DNA from: Prevotellaceae bacterium
GTDB taxonomy: Bacteria; Bacteroidota; Bacteroidia; Bacteroidales; Bacteroidaceae
Direction of reading: 5' to 3'
DNA: 33,852 nt
Assembly (NCBI GenBank): GCA_028723455.1
Contig: JAQYEW010000020.1
Coordinates: forward strand, 1 to 33,852
The notes under the pieces were generated by a model that was not told the DNA's origin, searched no databases, and worked only from the letters and a program-made list of their open reading frames with translations. A program made the translations under genes and the position numbers. Below are positions 1-7,617 of this stretch, piece by piece. Each line of letters opens with the position of its first letter. Position 1 is the stretch's first letter.

Positions 1-54
1 AGGGGAAATCACGGTGCACCTCGTGAGAAGTGTTTCATTTCCCGATTGCGAGTG

Positions 55-86
55 CAAAGGTAGGGCTTTTTACATTACACACCAAA
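55..86 (-). promoter_or_regulatory. Divergent Bacteroidetes-type promoter reading off the left edge
   Basis: On the minus strand a TTTG (83-86) is followed after 20 nt by TACCTTTG (55-62), matching the Bacteroidetes -33/-7 consensus. The gene it would drive lies outside the window. Bases 3-43 form an imperfect inverted repeat (GGGAAAT at 3-9 with ATTTCCC at 37-43, and CACG/CGTG inside), which would fall in the 5' leader of that transcript. Its role is unknown. Confidence 0.5.
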
Positions 87-210
87 TATTTTCATGAGAA
101 ATTTTCAAGAAAAATGAAGAAAAAACTACAACACGCTGAAAGGAAAGTCCTTAGAAAAGGAAGTTTTTTTGTCAATAACTGACACCCGGACAAGAAAAAC
201 ACTTAATCTC

Positions 211-242
211 TTTGTTTTTCCTCTACTTTTGTCTTATCTTTG
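211..242 (+). promoter_or_regulatory. Promoter of the sppA-lpxK-thiL operon
   Basis: TTTG at 211-214 and TATCTTTG at 235-242 are separated by 20 nt, an excellent match to the Bacteroidetes housekeeping sigma consensus. Transcription should start near 249, leaving a leader of about 100 nt before the sppA ATG. I see nothing else convincing between 87 and 349. Confidence 0.7.
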
Positions 243-349
243 CACTGAACAAACGCAATATAATAATGTATATACAGGCAAACGAAAAAACACATACATG
301 ATTTGAGCAAAACATACAGGTAATTTTTCTAAACAATATCACAGCAATA

Positions 350-2125
350 ATGAAAGGTTTTTTGAAGACGGTTTTGGCCGTAATTGTGGGTGGCATCATC
401 CTCGGTCTGGTAACTTTTTCCTTTAGTATAGCCGCGCTTATCGGCATAGCGGCCAGCGCGGAAACCCGGCAACCCGTGGAGAAAGGCAGCGTGCTGCGCA
501 TCTCGCTCAACGGCACCTTGCAAGAACAATACGAAGAGGACCCTCTCGCCAGCCTTACCGGCGACGTAGCCAACGAGTCCATGGGACTGGACCAGCTGCT
601 CAGTGCCATCTACGAAGCCAAGAAAAACGATAAGATCAAGGGCATCTACCTCGAAGGCGGCAGCCTGGAAACCACGCCCGCCATGGCACAGGAACTGCGC
701 CAGGCCTTGAAGTCCTTCAAGGACGGCAAGAAATTCATCTACGCCCATGCCGACCAATACAGCGGTCTGGCCTACTATGTGTGCAGCGTAGCCGACGAGC
801 TTACCGTGAACCCCATCGGTGGCGTGGACTGGCACGGACTGGCCTCAACCCCCATGTTCTTCAAGGATGTCATGGACAAATTGGGCGTGAAGGCACAGGT
901 ATTCAAGGTTGGAACCTATAAAAGTGCCGTGGAACCCTATACCAGCACCCAAATGAGCGAGGCAAACCGCGAACAGGTTACGGCTTTCCTGGGCAGTATC
1001 TGGAACCAGATGCTGACGGAGGTGAGCCAGAGCCGAAAAGTGGACGCAGAGACGCTGAACGCCGTGGCCGACAGCTTCCCCATGCTGCATCCCACGCGCA
1101 AGTCCCAGGAATGGAAACTGGTGGACGGACTGGCTTACACGGACCAGGCCAAGGCGAAACTGCAAAAACTACTGAAACTGAAGAAAGACGAAAAAATCAA
1201 GTTCGTAAGCCCTAAGGACCTCGTGGCGGCAATCACGCCCAGTACGGAGAAAAACCAGGTGGCTGTCTACTATGCCTGGGGAGATATCGTAACCGAACCC
1301 GCCCAGAACCTTCTCACGGGAGGTGCCGGCCACAGCATCGTGGGCGGCACGGTGGCCAACGATCTGCGCAAACTGCGTGAGGACGAGAACGTGAAGGCCG
1401 TCGTGCTGCGCGTCAACTCGGGCGGCGGCAGCGTATTCGCCAGCGAGGAGATCTGGCGCGAGATGGTGCTCCTGAGGAAAGCAAAGCCCGTGGTAGTCAG
1501 CATGGGCGGCATGGCTGCCAGCGGAGGTTATTACATCAGCGCCCCAGCCAACAAGATCTATGCCGAACCCACCACGCTCACAGGCAGCATCGGCGTCTTC
1601 GGCATCATCCCCGACGCCAGCAAACTGCTCACGGAGAAAATCGGCTTGAAGTTCGACCTCGTAAAGACCAACCGGCATGCCGACTTCGGCAGCATGGGAC
1701 GCGCCATGAACGAAAGCGAACAGGCACTCATGCAGCGCAACGTCGAGGAAACCTACACACAATTCATCCGGCGTGTGGTGGACGGCCGCAAACTGCCTGA
1801 AGCCAAGGTGCGCCAAATCGCGGAAGGCCGCGTATGGACGGGCGAGCAAGCCAAGCAGTTGGGACTCGTGGACCAGTTGGGAAGCCTCCAGGACGCTGTC
1901 AAGGACGCTGCCAAACTGGCTAAAATAAAGAAATACAGCACGGCCGGCTATCCCAAGGCACTGCCCTGGTATATGGAAATGCTGAACAAACAGAAGGAGG
2001 GTTACATGGAAAGCAAACTGCGTCAGGTGATGGGCGAAAACTACGAGGCGGTAAGCGCACTGAGCGTGCTGAACAGCCAAGACCGCATCCAAGCCCGTAT
2101 CCCCTTCCTGCCCAACATCCGATAA
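350..2125 (+). CDS. sppA: Signal peptide peptidase SppA, 67K type
   Basis: A membrane-bound serine protease of the S49 family that degrades cleaved signal peptides. At 591 aa it has the long, two-domain form. The N-terminus (about residues 7-35) is one hydrophobic anchor. The N-terminal half carries the general-base lysine in GTYKSAVEP (K191). The C-terminal half carries the nucleophile in MGGMAASGGYY (S391). This Lys/Ser split between tandem domains is characteristic of 67K SppA. It is the first gene of a plus-strand operon behind a good promoter, with lpxK starting 20 nt downstream. GC-rich codon use matches thiL, pyrE and argH, so it is core genome. Confidence 0.95.
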   Translation: MKGFLKTVLAVIVGGIILGLVTFSFSIAALIGIAASAETRQPVEKGSVLRISLNGTLQEQYEEDPLASLTGDVANESMGLDQLLSAIYEAKKNDKIKGIYLEGGSLETTPAMAQELRQALKSFKDGKKFIYAHADQYSGLAYYVCSVADELTVNPIGGVDWHGLASTPMFFKDVMDKLGVKAQVFKVGTYKSAVEPYTSTQMSEANREQVTAFLGSIWNQMLTEVSQSRKVDAETLNAVADSFPMLHPTRKSQEWKLVDGLAYTDQAKAKLQKLLKLKKDEKIKFVSPKDLVAAITPSTEKNQVAVYYAWGDIVTEPAQNLLTGGAGHSIVGGTVANDLRKLREDENVKAVVLRVNSGGGSVFASEEIWREMVLLRKAKPVVVSMGGMAASGGYYISAPANKIYAEPTTLTGSIGVFGIIPDASKLLTEKIGLKFDLVKTNRHADFGSMGRAMNESEQALMQRNVEETYTQFIRRVVDGRKLPEAKVRQIAEGRVWTGEQAKQLGLVDQLGSLQDAVKDAAKLAKIKKYSTAGYPKALPWYMEMLNKQKEGYMESKLRQVMGENYEAVSALSVLNSQDRIQARIPFLPNIR

Positions 2126-2145
2126 TCAGGCAAAAGGCCGCTACG

Positions 2146-3249
2146 ATGATGGAACAGAAACCGAAAATACGCCACTGGGCACTACCCCTAAGCTGTCTTT
2201 ACGGCTTAGGAGTAGCCCTGCGCAACGCCCTCTTCGACTACGGCGTGCTCAAACAGGAGCGTTTCCGGATTCCCGTCATCAGCGTAGGCAACCTGGCCGT
2301 AGGTGGTACGGGCAAGACACCGCACGTGGAGTATCTCGTCCGCCTGCTCATGCCCAAATACAAGATTGCCGTGCTCAGCCGTGGTTACAAACGCAAGACA
2401 CACGGCTATGTGCTGGCCAACGAGAACACGCCGATGCAGGATATTGGCGACGAGCCATGGCAGATCAAGCACAAGTTCCCCAGCATCCATGTGGCGGTGG
2501 ACAGCAAGCGCACGCGAGGCATACAACGCCTGACGACAGACCCCGAGACAAGCGACGTGCAGGTAATCCTCCTGGACGACGCCTTCCAACACCGCTACGT
2601 GAGGCCCTCGCTCAACATTCTGCTCACGGATTTCCACCGTCTCTACCCCGAAGACCGGCTGCTGCCAGCAGGCTTGCTGCGCGAACCCAAGGAGAACGCG
2701 CAACGTGCCGACATCATCATCGTTACGAAATGTCCACACGACATCAAGCCCCTGGACTTTAGCATCGTTCGCAAGATACTGAACCCACGGCCCTTCCAGC
2801 GCCTGCTCTTCACCACCCTCTCCTACGGACCCATGCAGGCACTCTTCCACGACGGCCGGCGCGACGTGAAGGAAACCGCCAACGAGCACGTGCTGCTCAT
2901 CACGGGCATTGCCAAGCCACAGCAGATGCTGTCTGACCTACAGCAATTCACCCGACAGCTCACGCCCCTCAGCTTTCCAGACCACCACTACTTCTCGTCC
3001 GCCGATATCGAACGTATCAACCAAAGTTTCGCCGCACTGCCCCAACCCTCGCTCGCCATCACCACAGAGAAAGACGCCACACGTCTGAAGGACTTGCAAG
3101 GGCTGAGCGAAGAACTCAGGCAGTCGCTCTACGTACTGCCCACACAGGCCACCTTCCTGCACACAGGCCAACAGATTTTCAACAACTGCGTACTGGACCA
3201 TATCAATAAAAGAATACAAAAGAACAATGGAAATATCGCAACTCGGTGA
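2146..3249 (+). CDS. lpxK: Tetraacyldisaccharide 4'-kinase LpxK
   Basis: The lipid A pathway kinase that phosphorylates the 4' position of the tetraacyl disaccharide to give lipid IVA, on the inner face of the cytoplasmic membrane. The 367-aa length fits the family. Residues 46-59 hold SVGNLAVGGTGKTP, the LpxK P-loop. A Walker-B-like VILLDDAFQHRYV follows near residue 140, where DDxFQHR is diagnostic. Two adjacent ATGs (2146 and 2149) are equally possible starts. The 3' end overlaps the thiL start by 23 nt, which implies translational coupling. The thiL linkage seems to be operon packing rather than pathway logic. Confidence 0.95.
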   Translation: MMEQKPKIRHWALPLSCLYGLGVALRNALFDYGVLKQERFRIPVISVGNLAVGGTGKTPHVEYLVRLLMPKYKIAVLSRGYKRKTHGYVLANENTPMQDIGDEPWQIKHKFPSIHVAVDSKRTRGIQRLTTDPETSDVQVILLDDAFQHRYVRPSLNILLTDFHRLYPEDRLLPAGLLREPKENAQRADIIIVTKCPHDIKPLDFSIVRKILNPRPFQRLLFTTLSYGPMQALFHDGRRDVKETANEHVLLITGIAKPQQMLSDLQQFTRQLTPLSFPDHHYFSSADIERINQSFAALPQPSLAITTEKDATRLKDLQGLSEELRQSLYVLPTQATFLHTGQQIFNNCVLDHINKRIQKNNGNIATR

Positions 3250-4285
3250 GTTCGGACTCATCCGCCACCTGACCAAAGACCTCAAGGTACAAAACGAAAG
3301 CACCCGCAAGGGCGTAGGCGACGACTGCGCCGTCATACAATACGCAGCAGGTCAGCGCACACTCGTAAGCACCGACCTGCTGATGGAGGGCGTGCATTTC
3401 GACCTCATCTACACCCCCCTGAAGCATCTTGGATACAAGGCCGTACAGGTGAACCTGAGCGACATCTACGCCATGGGCGGCACGCCCCGACAGATCACCG
3501 TCAGCCTGGCACTAAGCAAACGATTCAGCGTCGAGGACATCGAAACGCTGTACGACGGCATGCGCCTGGCTTGTGAACAGCACGGCGTGGACCTCGTTGG
3601 CGGAGACACCACCAGCAGCCTCACAGGCATGGCCATCAGCATCACCGTACTGGGCGAAGCGCGAGAGGAGGACATCGTCTACCGCAACGGCGCCAAGCCC
3701 ACGGACCTCATCTGCGTCAGCGGCAACCTGGGCGCCGCCTATATGGGCCTCCAACTCCTGGAACGCGAGAAAGCCGTTTATTACCAACAGCGGCACGAGG
3801 CCAAGGAAGCTGGCAACAACCCCGACAGCGTCGATTTCCAACCCGACTTCACGGGCAAGGAATATATCCTGGAACGCCAACTGAAACCCGAGGCACGCCG
3901 CGACATCATCGAACGTCTGCGCCAGGCGGGCATACGCCCCACCAGCATGATGGACATCAGCGACGGGCTGAGCAGCGAGCTGGCGCACATCTGCACCCAG
4001 AGCAACACCGGCTGCCGCATCTACGAGGAACGCATCCCCCTCGACTATCAGACCGCCGTCATGGCCGAGGAGCTGAACATGAACGTAACCACCTGCGCGC
4101 TGAACGGCGGCGAGGACTATGAACTCCTCTTCACCGTCCCCCTTTCCGAGAACGACCGCGTCAGCCAGCTGCAAGACATCAAGGTCATCGGCTACATGAC
4201 CGAAGAGAACCAAGGACGCGCCATGATAGCGCGCGACGGCGGAGAGTTCGAACTAAAAGCCCAAGGGTGGAATCCGCTGCAATAA
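3227..4285 (+). CDS. thiL: Thiamine-monophosphate kinase ThiL
   Basis: Phosphorylates thiamine monophosphate to thiamine pyrophosphate, the last step of cofactor synthesis in the cytoplasm. Family motifs appear in order: GVGDDCAV near residue 28, STDLLMEGVHFD near 45-58, GGDTTSS near 124, MMDISDGLSSE near 242, and NGGEDYELLFT near 289. These are the metal- and nucleotide-binding elements of the PurM/ThiL fold. At 352 aa it is full length. Its start lies inside the end of lpxK. Just past its stop the sequence changes to a degenerate insertion sequence, so this gene marks the left border of the core region. Confidence 0.95.
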   Translation: MEISQLGEFGLIRHLTKDLKVQNESTRKGVGDDCAVIQYAAGQRTLVSTDLLMEGVHFDLIYTPLKHLGYKAVQVNLSDIYAMGGTPRQITVSLALSKRFSVEDIETLYDGMRLACEQHGVDLVGGDTTSSLTGMAISITVLGEAREEDIVYRNGAKPTDLICVSGNLGAAYMGLQLLEREKAVYYQQRHEAKEAGNNPDSVDFQPDFTGKEYILERQLKPEARRDIIERLRQAGIRPTSMMDISDGLSSELAHICTQSNTGCRIYEERIPLDYQTAVMAEELNMNVTTCALNGGEDYELLFTVPLSENDRVSQLQDIKVIGYMTEENQGRAMIARDGGEFELKAQGWNPLQ

Positions 4286-4292
4286 GCAAGCC

Positions 4293-4969
4293 TTAAAAAG
4301 TCCGAACGCGTACATACACTAGACTTGAAGGAAAGTAATCTGGCCAATCTGACAGTAGTTCCGCCCATCCAAACAACCTCCATACAAGACGCAAAAGAAT
4401 CCTCATGAACCTTTTGAGATTGAATGCGGCGGCAGCGAGCATGGCGTTTATAGCGCCTAACTCATTCCTGAGAGACAGTGCCCCGATGATGATGCCGTTC
4501 CACAGACGCACTATTGGCTCCTTGTTGCCGAACTCGTATTTTTTGTGTTCCTTGCCCTTGCTGATGCAGAGGACATCCGTTTCGTGAAGCGAATATATCT
4601 TGTGGCCGACTATCCCTTCTCCGTTTATAAACTTGAGGATGAGTTCGACACCTTTCTCACTCATACGATGACGGAAGCGTACCAGCACGGAAGAGACACA
4701 TGGAGCAGAGAAGCTGAATGCTTCCATGCCGCAGAAATACTGGCAGTAGGCATTCTCTGTGAATTGGACAGCATCAACAAACCAACCATAAGGCGGATTG
4801 GCTTTGGGGGACGACCGTAGTCCACACAAAACAAAGGCGCAAAGGCCTCCTCAAAGCAAGCCCAATTGATGGTGTTTGCCAGTTAGAACAAGAAATGCTT
4901 TGAATCCAACATTGTATCCAGGTCCCAGAATAGCGATGCCTGACGGCTGTTTGAATACGATTTGTACAT
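4293..4969 (-). pseudogene. Decayed IS5-family transposase
   Basis: Read on the minus strand from the ATG at 4967-4969, the frame gives a start typical of IS5 transposases (RQASLFWDLDTMLDSKHF, then an in-frame stop, then FEEAFAPLFCVDYGRPPKP and IRLMVGLLML). After a deletion or frame change it continues as FTENAYCQYFCGMEAF, FRHRMSEKGVELI and KGKEHKKYEFGNK. It then jumps from GIIIGALSLRNE straight to AINAMLAAAAFNLKRFMR. The stretch that should hold the later catalytic residues is therefore missing, as is much of the middle. The element has a stop, a frame break and at least two deletions, so it is inactive. It begins 7 bp after thiL. No clear terminal inverted repeats or target duplication were found. 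Confidence 0.85.
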
Positions 4970-5068
4970 GATTGAATTGCAGGGTTTTGTAACGAAAAGT
5001 TACAAAACTTTGTTGATATATACAACTTCTTAAAAGGATAATATCCTAAAACGCAAAGTTAAAATCAA

Positions 5069-5107
5069 TTTAAGGCTTGACTATTTAAAGGAATAAGGCA
5101 GAGAAGT
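5069..5107 (-). terminator. Weak candidate terminator after the ImmA-like gene
   Basis: Downstream of the ImmA-like stop (minus strand) TTGACTA and TAGTCAA form a 7-bp inverted repeat with a long loop of about 25 nt, followed by an AT-rich stretch rather than a clean T-run. It is the only stem in this interval. A role in termination is a guess. Confidence 0.2.
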
Positions 5108-5138
5108 AGTCAACCTTTTCAGAAAACTACAGAGTAGG

Positions 5139-5939
5139 TCATTTCTCCCAAAATACACTAAACGCACACTTCTCATAAGGAATACAGCATTCATAGAACT
5201 GAACCCTATTCTGTTCCTCATTGTATGTATGAAAGCAATCCTCTGCATACACAATCTCAGGTTGCCTGCTGCAACTTGTATCTCCATTATAGAAATAATC
5301 TCCCATTACGGTATTCTCAGGGACTTTATTAGTTCCGTAACGCAATCGATAAAAAGGGAAGTCATCGCTTCTTTTCTGCCATTTCACTTTTCCTTCTTCG
5401 GCGTATACAAGCATGACAGGTACTAATTTCAGACTTATGTATCGCAAGGCACATGCAGAAAAGCTAACCTGATACTTGTCAGCAATTTCCCGCAACAACT
5501 CACAAGAGAAAGGATGTCCTCTGAACTCTTCCCTAAACTGAGACAACGGCATCAAGAGCTGAGCTGCAAAATCATCTGCCTCACGCTCTATTTCCCATTC
5601 CTCGTTATTGCCAAAAGGTATGTATCTATGGAGATGAGGTTGCATTTTACCGCTTTTCAGGGCGTGTCTGTGATGGTCGATGAAATAATGACCAAATTCA
5701 TGTGCGAGCGTAAAGCGGCCTTTTCTATTGTCTTTTGTATTTCCTCTTGCTGTATTCATGTGTATGAAGAACTCATCTTGATCAGGCTCATACCATGTCA
5801 TACCATCAAAGGTTGCTTTACCATAGTCATCATAAATAACAACCAACCCTTCGTCTTCTGCTATCTCGTTCAAAGGTATGGGTATCTGATATAGTGATGT
5901 AATCGAGTCTATTATGCCAGCAGTAGAGTTATTCTTCAT
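5139..5939 (-). CDS. ImmA/IrrE-family metallo-endopeptidase
   Basis: 266 aa. The zinc site is plain: LAHEFGHYF (H80, E81, H84), followed by EREADDFAAQLLMP (third ligand probably E120), the ImmA/IrrE (PF06114) signature. Members cleave repressors or other regulators, as ImmA does for the ICEBs1 repressor ImmR. There is no N-terminal helix-turn-helix. Instead a C-terminal extension of about 110 residues holds several cysteines (near GDTSCSRQ and FYECCIPYEKC) that may form a sensing or metal-binding domain. It is the third gene of a tightly coupled operon and overlaps the 114-aa gene by 11 nt. The upstream partner is sigma-like, so a protease-regulator switch is plausible (inference). Confidence 0.85.
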   Translation of the reverse strand: MKNNSTAGIIDSITSLYQIPIPLNEIAEDEGLVVIYDDYGKATFDGMTWYEPDQDEFFIHMNTARGNTKDNRKGRFTLAHEFGHYFIDHHRHALKSGKMQPHLHRYIPFGNNEEWEIEREADDFAAQLLMPLSQFREEFRGHPFSCELLREIADKYQVSFSACALRYISLKLVPVMLVYAEEGKVKWQKRSDDFPFYRLRYGTNKVPENTVMGDYFYNGDTSCSRQPEIVYAEDCFHTYNEEQNRVQFYECCIPYEKCAFSVFWEK

Positions 5940-6273
5940 CGTCTTCCTTAGGCTTATGTTGTCTTTTCATCTTATCAATAATATCCTTCGGGAGCTTGTC
6001 AAAGTTACGAGCTGCCATAGAATAGGCTTGATCCGATTCCTCTGCAACTATCCTGTACGTTTCTCCATTTATATTTAGATCATCTGTGCGGCTTGACACA
6101 ATACGACAAGTACCATTGATTATCGCTTCAACATCCACATGTCTATTCTCTATGCGAGAAGTACGCTCCTCATACATCTGAGTAAAGAACATAAGTTCAT
6201 CTTCTGTACGAGGAGGCAGATAGCCTGTCGAACACAACATGGTGTTCAATTCCTGTATTGTCAAATTTTTCAT
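5929..6273 (-). CDS. Hypothetical 114-aa protein of the sigma/ImmA operon
   Basis: I do not recognise this protein. It is 114 aa, soluble-looking, with a lysine/glutamate-rich C-terminus ending in KPKEDDEE. Its start overlaps the sigma-like gene's stop (ATGA, 4 nt) and its end overlaps the ImmA-like start, so it is almost certainly translated with both. A small acidic-tailed protein between a sigma-like factor and a protease could be the cleaved inhibitor or adaptor (an anti-sigma-like role), but nothing in its own sequence proves that. Confidence 0.7.
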   Translation of the reverse strand: MKNLTIQELNTMLCSTGYLPPRTEDELMFFTQMYEERTSRIENRHVDVEAIINGTCRIVSSRTDDLNINGETYRIVAEESDQAYSMAARNFDKLPKDIIDKMKRQHKPKEDDEE

Positions 6274-6923
6274 GCGTCAATTAAATCTAAATCGTTAAGT
6301 GCAAGGTACGCTTCTCTTTTATATACCCTAATCGTTGTTTGGGTAATGTTTAACCTCTTACGGAGCATATCAAGCAGCTTGCGAGGCAACTTCTTGCCTC
6401 TTGTATGATAAGCTTTGTAGGTGAGATACACTATCCTGTGTTTCTCATCAAGTTTGGAGATTTTGTTATTCAAAGCCATAACATACATCATCTTCTGCTC
6501 AGGTTCAAGATCAGAGATGTGAAAATCCACAAATGATACAGAGTCTTCAATAATACTCAAATCTTCATCGGGTTTAATTTGAGCACATTCTCCTTTCTTG
6601 GTGAACTGGTGCATTTGGGAGACTGCAATATTCTCCAACCAGATAATTATAGCGCGTTCTACATTCTTTACGCGCGACTTACTCTTATCAAAAGTTGGAT
6701 AAAGCCACACCTTGTTGAAGGTGCATTGAATGGCTTCAAAAGCTACATGCTCGTCATAGCCAAGTTTGCTGGCGTGTATTTCGACGAACAATTTTATCTT
6801 GCTCTCGAAATAGGAAGTGAAAAGATAGAGTGCTTTTTCAGCGCCTTTACTATCCTTATCCTTGTTGGCTATTGCAAGCAGTAACTGTTCGCCATCGACA
6901 GTTGATTCTACAATATTTCCCAT
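6270..6923 (-). CDS. Sigma-70/ECF-like regulator (probable)
   Basis: 217 aa with the two-block layout of ECF-type sigma factors. Residues about 30-110 resemble region 2 (a helical block with FEAIQCTFNKVWLYP and a W-L-E-N-I-A segment). Residues about 150-210 resemble region 4, a helix-turn-helix: ISKLDEKHRIVYLTY, then a basic LRKRLNITQTTIRVYKREA. A poorly conserved linker joins them. The match is by layout and feel, not by strict motifs, so another HTH regulator is possible. It is the first gene of a three-gene operon and diverges from the HNH-like gene at 7000, so the 76-bp gap probably controls both directions. Confidence 0.6.
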   Translation of the reverse strand: MGNIVESTVDGEQLLLAIANKDKDSKGAEKALYLFTSYFESKIKLFVEIHASKLGYDEHVAFEAIQCTFNKVWLYPTFDKSKSRVKNVERAIIIWLENIAVSQMHQFTKKGECAQIKPDEDLSIIEDSVSFVDFHISDLEPEQKMMYVMALNNKISKLDEKHRIVYLTYKAYHTRGKKLPRKLLDMLRKRLNITQTTIRVYKREAYLALNDLDLIDA

Positions 6924-6999
6924 TACTTCTGCTTAAACTAACGGTTTTGGTATATGAGTGAGTATTCAACGAAGGATGCTCATTAAAAATTATAAAATT

Positions 7000-7281
7000 A
7001 TGTTTGTAAAGAATGTAAACGGATCCAGCCGTTTTTCAAGCCCAGAAGGTTATGACTCTTGGCTTGACTACTGGGAAGACAAGAGCGGAAAGACCGCTTC
7101 GAGATGTTCGGCAACTGATTGCAAGTTGTCTGGTCGTAGTAACCTTGTTGGTGCTCATGTTCAAAAGGCATATAGTACAGACAAGAGTTGGTATATCGTT
7201 CCTCTGTGCAAAAACTGCAACGCTCGTACAGATGTGTTCGAGGTCGATGCACAGTTGGTACCAGTTCCAAGCAATCTCTAA
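7000..7281 (+). CDS. Small degenerate HNH / treble-clef zinc protein
   Basis: The ATG at 7000 gives 93 aa. An upstream in-frame ATG at 6958 would add 14 residues, but the proposed start lies nearer the conserved-looking part. Zinc ligands appear as C36-x4-C41 and C70-x2-C73, with GAHV (H53) between them and PLCKNCN at the second pair. This is the layout of an HNH nuclease (His in the beta-hairpin, then an LCxxCH knuckle), except that the final His is Asn (N74). It may be a structural zinc finger or an HNN-type variant with altered activity. It is transcribed away from the sigma/ImmA operon and followed by a 46-aa gene and a terminator. Confidence 0.65.
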   Translation: MFVKNVNGSSRFSSPEGYDSWLDYWEDKSGKTASRCSATDCKLSGRSNLVGAHVQKAYSTDKSWYIVPLCKNCNARTDVFEVDAQLVPVPSNL

Positions 7282-7374
7282 GGCTAAGACCCTCGGCATT
7301 CTCTCCGTCTGAGTGAAGAGCCCTAAGGTGACAGGGGCAGGTTGTCACAAGTCAAACCTTAAAACTTGAAAACT

Positions 7375-7515
7375 ATGGCAAATAATACCAAAACAACTTC
7401 AGCCAAGGTTGCTTCAACCGCTTCCAAGATTCTCAAGGACGGTCGCTACGGCAGCAGTTCCAAGAGTGTAGCAGGAAGTGCTCTCAGTCAGAAGACTGGC
7501 AGCCGAAGCAAGTAA
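7375..7515 (+). CDS. 46-aa Ser/Thr/Lys-rich small protein
   Basis: An ATG at 7375 opens a 46-codon frame ending TAA at 7513-7515. It begins MANNTKTTSAKVASTASK, continues ILKDGRYGSSSKSVAGSALS and ends QKTGSRSK. The protein is strongly basic, rich in Ser, Thr, Ala and Lys, and has no hydrophobic segment. The clean end just before a terminator-like hairpin and the good coding quality suggest a real gene. It lies 93 nt after the HNH-like gene. That gap contains the stem GTGACA/TGTCAC (about 7328-7349). Function unknown. A nucleic-acid-binding or antitoxin-like partner of the HNH-like protein is a guess. Confidence 0.6.
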   Translation: MANNTKTTSAKVASTASKILKDGRYGSSSKSVAGSALSQKTGSRSK

Positions 7516-7534
7516 ATTATTTCTTTTTTGGATG

Positions 7535-7569
7535 TGCCTCGCCGACGTGATGTCGATGGGGCATTTTTT
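7535..7569 (+). terminator. Rho-independent-like terminator of the 7000-7515 gene pair
   Basis: TGCCTCGCCGAC (7535-7546) can pair, with a G-U pair and two mismatches, with GTCGATGGGGCA (7552-7563) around a short loop. Six T residues follow at 7564-7569. It lies 20 nt past the stop of the 46-aa gene and separates it from the converging ATPase gene. Confidence 0.6.
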
Positions 7570-7617
7570 GTCGCATACGGTGATTCTACCTTTCAGTTAT
7601 AGCTCAGGAATTAATTG

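Noticed and set aside
4405..4820. Two plus-strand frames (60 and 91 aa) after thiL
   Set aside because: They are antisense to the decayed transposase, which explains the sequence.
4985..5030. Short inverted repeat GTAAC/GTTAC near the dead transposase as an IS end
   Set aside because: Only 5 bp and not matched by a similar sequence near 4290, so it cannot be supported as a terminal repeat.
7052..7312. 86-aa plus-strand frame overlapping the HNH-like gene
   Set aside because: It is a different frame of the same stretch. The zinc-ligand pattern is in the 7000-7281 frame, so this one is a shadow.
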